In this document: positions 7,869 through 10,729 of the stretch, in pieces
Numbering within the stretch: the stretch's first letter is position 1
How the letters are laid out: the number at the start of each line of letters is the position of its first letter
From: a bacterium
GTDB taxonomy: Bacteria > Patescibacteriota > Minisyncoccia > Phycocordibacterales > UBA6065
Direction: 5' to 3'
Assembly: GCA_030648825.1 (NCBI GenBank)
Contig: JAUSGU010000058.1
Coordinates: 1-10,729 of the forward strand
Length of the DNA: 10,729 bases
Position numbers and translations under genes: made by a program
Notes under the pieces: generated by a model
What the model saw: the letters and a program-made list of their open reading frames with translations, nothing else
Told to the model about the DNA's origin: nothing
The model's database searches: none

Positions 7869-7917
7869 TTGGCCACATCTTTTAGAGTTTACTTTGAGCT
7901 TTGAAAAATGTGGCCAA
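7869..7917 (+). repeat. 10-bp inverted repeat in the leader of the 131-aa gene
   Basis: TTGGCCACAT (7869-7878) is the exact complement of ATGTGGCCAA (7908-7917), separated by 29 nt. The second arm ends 3 nt before the ATG at 7921, where a ribosome binding site would be expected, and no Shine-Dalgarno is visible. In RNA it would form a hairpin against the start codon; in DNA it could be a paired operator, since each arm contains the palindrome TGGCCA. Either reading suggests regulation of this gene. Confidence 0.65.
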
Positions 7918-7920
7918 TAA

Positions 7921-8316
7921 ATGAGCTACAGAGAACAATCAAACCTTGTTTTTATGACACCATGGAAAAAATACTCGGAAAGTGAAGTCTCAGCAGTTGT
8001 CAACGCTTTGGTGGCGACGGCTCGGGCGCGAAAAAGTGAATATGATGTTCCACACGAATTTATCAAAGAACATCCCTGGACCTTGAAGTACCTCTCCCAC
8101 TTTGCTGAAGCTAACGACTTCATGCAAATTGCAAAGACTGAAGGTGTTCAGATCGTTCTCGATGAAGTTCGTATGAAGGAACGAATACGGCGCGGTCTCA
8201 TACGACAGATTTGTTTCCGTATTTTTGTTCCGGAGGGAACACAGATACGAACAAAGGAAGAAACGTTCCGATTCGAAAGACAGTCAGACGGGACTTTTAT
8301 CGCTTTGAATTGCTAA
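7921..8316 (+). CDS. Hypothetical protein, 131 aa, monocistronic
   Basis: I do not recognise this protein. It is soluble, with no signal peptide or membrane segment. Residues about 15-80 look helical (SESEVSAVVNALVATARARK, then an acidic and aromatic stretch). Residues 84-100 are strongly basic (RMKERIRRGLIRQICFR), and the C-terminus (about 98-128) looks like beta strands. The basic patch would permit nucleic-acid binding, but no HTH or nuclease motif is evident. It is the only well-supported gene on the plus strand, with its own near-consensus promoter (7805-7833) and terminator (8315-8364), so it is an independent unit between rpoB and the sigma factor region. The start is the first ATG after the inverted repeat; the second in-frame Met (residue 12, 7954) is an alternative. 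Acquisition by transfer is possible but not shown. Confidence 0.75.
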   Translation: MSYREQSNLVFMTPWKKYSESEVSAVVNALVATARARKSEYDVPHEFIKEHPWTLKYLSHFAEANDFMQIAKTEGVQIVLDEVRMKERIRRGLIRQICFRIFVPEGTQIRTKEETFRFERQSDGTFIALNC

Positions 8317-8364
8317 CCCACCACTACAGACAGAACTCGCTGTCGGTATGGTGGGTTTTGTTTT
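8315..8364 (+). terminator. Intrinsic terminator of the 131-aa gene
   Basis: A 9-bp stem AACCCACCA (8315-8323) / TGGTGGGTT (8349-8357), with an inner GACAG/CTGTC stem, is followed by TTTT-G-TTTT on the plus strand. The stem begins inside the TAA stop codon of the gene. The inner loop reads AACTCG. Confidence 0.85.
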
Positions 8365-8398
8365 GCTTAAAAATTGAATCGTGAATATAAATTCTCTA

Positions 8399-8426
8399 TT
8401 GACATTGAAAATAGAGCCTCTATAAT
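8399..8426 (+). promoter_or_regulatory. Consensus sigma70-type promoter of a short transcript
   Basis: TTGACA (8399-8404) and TATAAT (8421-8426) are both perfect hexamers separated by 16 bp. Transcription would start near 8433. No full-length plus-strand gene lies downstream; only about 75-80 nt precede a strong terminator. Confidence 0.75.
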
Positions 8427-8458
8427 CATAGTATAAGTACCTTCGGGTTTACCCTCAC

Positions 8459-8486
8459 AGGAGGGAGAAAAGTGAAAAGCTGTTAG
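8459..8486 (+). other. Shine-Dalgarno and four-codon mini reading frame
   Basis: AGGAGG (8459-8464) lies 7 nt before GTG (8472-8474), ideal initiation spacing. The frame reads GTG AAA AGC TGT TAG, encoding M-K-S-C. The stop codon lies inside the left arm of the terminator stem, so ribosomes translating it would disturb the terminator. It could be a leader peptide or the remnant start of a lost gene. Confidence 0.4.
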
Positions 8487-8510
8487 ATTAAATCTCTAAC
8501 GGCTTTTCTT
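8475..8510 (+). terminator. Bidirectional intrinsic terminator
   Basis: A 13-bp stem with one G-T wobble pairs 8475-8487 (AAAAGCTGTTAGA) with 8495-8507, with a 7-nt loop and TTTTCTT at its 3' side. The opposite strand leaves the stem as GCTTTTCACTTTTC, so it can also end transcription of the toxin-like relic, whose last codons and stop form one arm. Confidence 0.8.
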
Positions 8511-8785
8511 AATTGTTCAAATACTTGAGGTGTCAGAGATCCAACTTTTTTAACAAGTCGTTTTGTATCAACTGTTCGTATTTGTGATAAAACAGCTGAA
8601 GCTTCTCTACCCGCTACTATACCGAGAGAAATTCGCAACGAATGTATATGTTTTGAAGAGGTAAGAGGTACAATCAAACAAGTCTGAAGACTCAATCCTT
8701 TAAGTATCACAACAGGACGCACGTAGTGCAGTCCCGATCCATCTTGTTCAAATCCAATATTTGCAGGGCTTACTATTTCATAGAA
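8483..8785 (-). pseudogene. PemK/MazF-family toxin relic, 5' end degraded
   Basis: MazF/PemK toxins are mRNA endonucleases. About 100 codons of related sequence are readable: EQDG followed a few residues later by RPVVILKG, then LIVPLTSS, SAVLSQIRTVDTKRL and FEQLRKAVRDLI. These correspond to the conserved blocks around the catalytic Glu/Arg (here EQDG...RP) and Thr (PLTS) of the family, as I recall it. The N-terminus is abnormal: the REIWWCSLG-like first strand expected from family memory is reduced to EIVSPA, and no ATG, GTG or TTG lies in frame before it within the gap to the upstream gene. The only usable start in the conserved region is GTG at 8720-8722, which would yield 79 aa lacking the catalytic Glu. 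No antitoxin gene is adjacent. A very unusual start codon (ATA or ATT) is the alternative to a pseudogene. Confidence 0.65.
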
Positions 8786-8787
8786 CT

Positions 8788-9102
8788 TTAGGCCCTCTCC
8801 AGACGCATCGAAAGTCGTTTGCTTTCCATGGCACCTTTCAAGGTTAAAGCGAGGAAAACGAGTCCCGCAACCAGCGCACTCTTTATGACAATATCCGTGT
8901 GCGCGAACGCCGTGACAAAAAACCTGATCACAGCTTGGATATTGAATAAGTCCGGCATATTGGCTATGACATTGGAAACCGAAACAGTTGAAACGATGAT
9001 GGCCACCGACATCACGAAAACAGCAGACGGTAAGGCCAAACGACGCAAGATAAATATCGTCCGCACTTTTTTCATAATTTTTTGGGTTAATGTCATAACC
9101 AT
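8788..9102 (-). CDS. Small two-span membrane protein linked to the sigma factor
   Basis: This is a 104-aa protein I do not recognise as a named family. The N-terminus is basic (KIMKKVRTIFILRR), followed by a hydrophobic span at about 22-46, a middle segment of about 25 residues, and a second span at about 71-90. The tail is basic (ESKRLSMRLERA). By the positive-inside rule both ends would be cytoplasmic. The ATG lies 4 nt after the TAA of the ECF sigma gene, so the two are almost certainly co-transcribed and perhaps translationally coupled. ECF sigma factors are often followed by a membrane anti-sigma factor, and this position suggests such a role. However, no anti-sigma domain (ASD or zinc-binding HxxxCxxC) is visible, so the role is inferred from context only. 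A second ATG two codons in is an alternative start. Confidence 0.8.
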   Translation of the reverse strand: MVMTLTQKIMKKVRTIFILRRLALPSAVFVMSVAIIVSTVSVSNVIANMPDLFNIQAVIRFFVTAFAHTDIVIKSALVAGLVFLALTLKGAMESKRLSMRLERA

Positions 9103-9106
9103 AGTA

Positions 9107-9688
9107 TTAATACGTTATATCTCGGCTAATCTTTCGTAATTCCGCTCTGGCGCGATGCATCCTGGTCTTTATCGCGCCTTCCGTCACGCCTTCGACCGCG
9201 GCGATTTCCCGATAATCCTTGCTATCAACTACATATAATCGCAATATGCGTGCAAAAGTTTCAGGCAATCGCGCAAACATAGATTCTAGATAATCCCGAT
9301 CCAATTTTTGAGCTCTCGCATCAGAATCATCATGAGGTAGGACAGCCTCCATGTCCTCATCCAAAACCGAAAAGAATTGATGCTCTCTCTTCATTTTTTT
9401 ATACCAATTGAAGCAGACATTCATCAGCACCTTGTAAGCCCAACTAGAAAATCGCGCGCCTTCTATCGGCCTAAATTTTTTGCCGTATATATAGATTTTC
9501 ACAAAAGTATCCTGCACTACGTCTCGCGCCGCTTCTTCATCCTTTACGATACTTTTGGCCTTGCGTATAAAAGCTTCCTGGTATCGTTCCACCAGCAATT
9601 CAAAGAGATATGGGTATTTGAAAGAGGTGGAGAGCACTTCCTCGTCTCTCTTTTCCCGAAACTCTGCTTTGTGGGTATAGGGGTTCAT
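9107..9688 (-). CDS. ECF-type RNA polymerase sigma factor
   Basis: This 193-aa protein has the two-domain layout of extracytoplasmic-function (group IV) sigma factors. Sigma region 2 spans about residues 28-100, with DEEAARDVVQDTFVKIY (50-66) matching region 2.2, the core polymerase contact, and FSSWAYKVLMNVCFNWYKKM matching regions 2.3-2.4 for -10 recognition. A variable acidic linker (VLDEDMEAVLPHDDSDARAQ) precedes region 4, about 135-188, with LPETFARILRLYVVD and the helix-turn-helix YREIAAVEGVTEGAIKTRMH that reads the -35. The ATG at 9686-9688 gives a normal length, and no Shine-Dalgarno is seen. It lies downstream of trmD on the same strand with a 63-nt gap and is followed by the small membrane protein, a likely regulatory partner. 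The stimulus and target promoters cannot be read from the window. Confidence 0.95.
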   Translation of the reverse strand: MNPYTHKAEFREKRDEEVLSTSFKYPYLFELLVERYQEAFIRKAKSIVKDEEAARDVVQDTFVKIYIYGKKFRPIEGARFSSWAYKVLMNVCFNWYKKMKREHQFFSVLDEDMEAVLPHDDSDARAQKLDRDYLESMFARLPETFARILRLYVVDSKDYREIAAVEGVTEGAIKTRMHRARAELRKISRDITY

Positions 9689-9705
9689 CTATTGATGATT
9701 AAAAC

Positions 9706-9722
9706 TATATCAAGTATATCAA
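9706..9722. repeat. Tandem 8-bp repeat upstream of the sigma factor gene
   Basis: TATATCAA occurs at 9706-9713 and 9715-9722, a 9-bp period, in the gap before the ECF sigma start. It may be part of a promoter or operator for the sigma operon. The region is A/T-rich, so chance repetition is possible, and no clear -35/-10 pair was found. Confidence 0.35.
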
Positions 9723-9751
9723 AGTTACTTTTTGTTCTTGTTTTTTATTTT

Positions 9752-10399
9752 CTACTTCTTCCTGTTATTCCGCCACTCGTCTATCAATTTATGATTTCCT
9801 GAAAGTAAAATTCTCGGCACTCTGTATTTCTTCTTTTTATATTCCACAACTTCGGGACGGGTATAAGCATCAGGACTAGCTATACGGCTCTCTTCAAGTG
9901 AAGTGAAATCGCCCAATACCCCTCTTATCTGTCTTGAAACACAATCCATGATGATCATCGCGCAAAGTTCACCACCAGTGAGAACATACGGCCCTACAGA
10001 AACCTCTTCCATTTTAAACATCTTTTTCACGCGGGCGTCTATACCTTCATATCGGCCACAAACAAAGATAATGTGCTCGTATTTTTTCGCCACGGTTTTT
10101 GCATACGCCGTATCAAATTGCTTTCCGCTAGGATTAAAAAAAATGATTTTCACACTTCTCTTGCCACACGACTTCAGAGCCGATTCAATCGCCCGAGCTA
10201 CAGGCAAAGCTTGGATGACCATTCCTGGGCCACCGCCATATGGAGCACGGTCAACGCGCGACCATTTGTCATCGGCAAAATCGCGCGGATTATAAAACTT
10301 TACGCGAATTTTTTTGTCCTCTATGGCGCGCTTTAAAATAGACTCACCTAGATACGAATCAAAAGCACCGGGAAACAATGTGATGATATGGAATATCAT
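9752..10399 (-). CDS. trmD: tRNA (guanine-N1)-methyltransferase TrmD
   Basis: TrmD methylates G37 next to the anticodon of a subset of tRNAs, using S-adenosylmethionine, and prevents +1 frameshifting. The SPOUT trefoil-knot motifs are all present: YGGGPGMV (near residue 58), FVCGRYEGIDARV, and the knot segment SVGPYVLTGGELCAMIIMD, followed by GVLG, EES and DAYTRPEV. The start is the ATG at 10397-10399, giving MIFHIITLFPGAF, the normal TrmD N-terminus. The frame is open upstream to a GTG at 10594, but that extension is not TrmD-like and crosses a terminator. At 215 aa the protein is shorter than E. coli TrmD (255 aa); it stops soon after VPRILLSGNHKLIDEWR and so lacks the usual C-terminal tail with a RRPDL-like end. 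No Shine-Dalgarno is seen. The ECF sigma gene follows after 63 nt. Confidence 0.97.
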   Translation of the reverse strand: MIFHIITLFPGAFDSYLGESILKRAIEDKKIRVKFYNPRDFADDKWSRVDRAPYGGGPGMVIQALPVARAIESALKSCGKRSVKIIFFNPSGKQFDTAYAKTVAKKYEHIIFVCGRYEGIDARVKKMFKMEEVSVGPYVLTGGELCAMIIMDCVSRQIRGVLGDFTSLEESRIASPDAYTRPEVVEYKKKKYRVPRILLSGNHKLIDEWRNNRKK

Positions 10400-10430
10400 A
10401 AGCTTAAGATTACAGTTTTTGTTGGTTTGA

Positions 10431-10465
10431 GCAAGAAAAATCCCTGTCACAATCTGTGACAGGGA
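10431..10465 (-). terminator. Intrinsic terminator downstream of the 66-aa membrane protein
   Basis: A perfect 11-bp stem TCCCTGTCACA (10441-10451) / TGTGACAGGGA (10455-10465) with a 3-nt loop is followed on the minus strand by TTTTTCTTGC. It begins 14 nt after the TAA of the 66-aa gene and separates it from trmD, so trmD needs its own start signal in the roughly 35 nt that follow; none is clear. Confidence 0.92.
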
Positions 10466-10479
10466 AATTGATAGGTCGT

Positions 10480-10680
10480 TTATTCTTGTGAACAACCACC
10501 ACGGAAAGAGCGAATAATACTCCAAATACTCCAAAAAGGATCCCAGAAGAAACAACCAGAGATGATGAAGAGAACTATTGCTCCAAGTAAACACATTATA
10601 ACTGGTTCTTTAGCCAGAAGAGCGTAAAGGGTAATCACCTGACCGTTCTTGAGATCCGAAATCCACGGCATTTGGTGCAT
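10480..10680 (-). CDS. Small membrane protein, 66 aa, unknown function
   Basis: I do not recognise this protein. One hydrophobic span (about residues 26-45, PVIMCLLGAIVLFIISGCFF) is followed by an aromatic, amphipathic tail (WDPFWSIWSIIRSFRGG). The ATG at 10678-10680 is preceded by AAGGA (10689-10693 on the minus strand) with 8-nt spacing, a good Shine-Dalgarno. A strong terminator lies just downstream. The start signal and terminator support it as a real gene. It appears to be a separate unit upstream of trmD; whether other genes precede it is outside the window. Confidence 0.75.
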   Translation of the reverse strand: MHQMPWISDLKNGQVITLYALLAKEPVIMCLLGAIVLFIISGCFFWDPFWSIWSIIRSFRGGCSQE

Positions 10681-10729
10681 ATCACTAATCCTTGGTGTAT
10701 ATATGCGGGCGTGAAAAACGAGACCATTT

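Larger units (their letters stand above)
8433..8510 (+). ncRNA. Putative small structured RNA (candidate)
   Basis: Defined by the consensus promoter at 8399-8426 and the terminator at 8475-8510. Three short hairpins can form: ACC-TTCG-GGT (8439-8448, a UUCG tetraloop), GGG-TTTA-CCC (8445-8454) and CCCTC-ACAG-GAGGG (8452-8465). The middle one excludes the other two, and the third sequesters the Shine-Dalgarno, so a switch between states is conceivable. The 3' part is complementary to the end of the toxin-like relic on the minus strand. It may be a regulatory or antisense RNA, an attenuator-like leader, or the stranded 5' end of a deleted gene. I do not recognise a known RNA family. Confidence 0.4.

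Noticed and set aside
7908..7985. Overlapping 25-codon upstream frame starting at ATG 7908 before the 131-aa gene
   Set aside because: It has no Shine-Dalgarno, its start is inside the inverted-repeat arm, and it overlaps the larger frame; chance is the simpler explanation.
9377..9802. 141-aa open frame on the plus strand across the sigma gene and trmD end
   Set aside because: It is antisense to two well-supported genes, with no start signal and no recognisable domain.
9752..10594. TrmD extended to 280 aa from a GTG at 10592-10594
   Set aside because: The extra 65 residues are unlike TrmD, overlap the 66-aa gene and cross a perfect intrinsic terminator; the ATG at 10399 gives the canonical N-terminus.
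1..10729. Recoded UGA (genetic code 25 or 4), prompted by no gene identified here ending in TGA
   Set aside because: No real gene contains an in-frame TGA under the standard code, including the 1057- and 1226-codon rpo genes, so UGA is not used as a sense codon here.
1..10729. CRISPR array, insertion sequence or prophage module
   Set aside because: No regularly spaced repeats, transposase, integrase or phage structural motifs were found in any frame.

Overview
The window looks like a chromosomal segment from a bacterium of the Candidate Phyla Radiation (Patescibacteria), most likely Parcubacteria-like. The basis is compact RNA polymerase large subunits (RpoB 1057 aa, RpoC 1226 aa), an rpoB-rpoC pair with no ribosomal protein genes beside it, a short TrmD, core genes without Shine-Dalgarno sequences, and a PemK/MazF-type toxin relic of a kind I recall as common in these genomes. 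This placement is inference from the proteins, not from a database search. No gene identified here ends in TGA, but none contains an in-frame TGA either, so there is no sign of a recoded UGA.

Layout. Positions 1-484 (minus) hold the N-terminal part of DNA primase DnaG, cut by the window edge. Positions 599-7457 (minus) hold rpoC and, upstream, rpoB, separated by 4 nt. Two long imperfect palindromes bracket rpoBC: IR1 (494-592) fills the rpoC-dnaG gap, and IR2 (7477-7585) lies just upstream of the rpoB start codon. Both arms-facing stems are interrupted by the same CTCG-against-CTCG tandem mismatch. Positions 7458-7920 form a 463-base control region with a predicted divergent promoter pair sharing an overlapping -35 element. 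The minus promoter would give rpoB a leader of about 318 nt rich in possible stems.

Positions 7800-8510 form a plus-strand island. It begins with a near-consensus sigma70-type promoter and an inverted repeat next to the start codon, followed by an unrecognised 131-aa gene with its own terminator. A second consensus promoter then drives only about 75-80 nt of structured RNA, carrying a strong Shine-Dalgarno sequence and a four-codon reading frame, before a bidirectional terminator. That transcript converges on a 5'-degraded PemK/MazF-family toxin relic on the minus strand.

Positions 8788-9688 (minus) hold an ECF-type sigma factor with a tightly linked two-span membrane protein, plausibly a sensing or regulatory module. 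Positions 9752-10399 (minus) hold trmD (tRNA m1G37 methyltransferase). Upstream, a textbook intrinsic terminator (10431-10465) ends a 66-aa membrane protein gene (10480-10680) that has a Shine-Dalgarno sequence.

The core genes (rpoB, rpoC, dnaG, trmD) serve transcription, replication priming and translation fidelity. The less ordinary material is the set of palindromes around rpoBC, the shared-element divergent promoter, and the promoter/mini-ORF/terminator unit facing the toxin relic.
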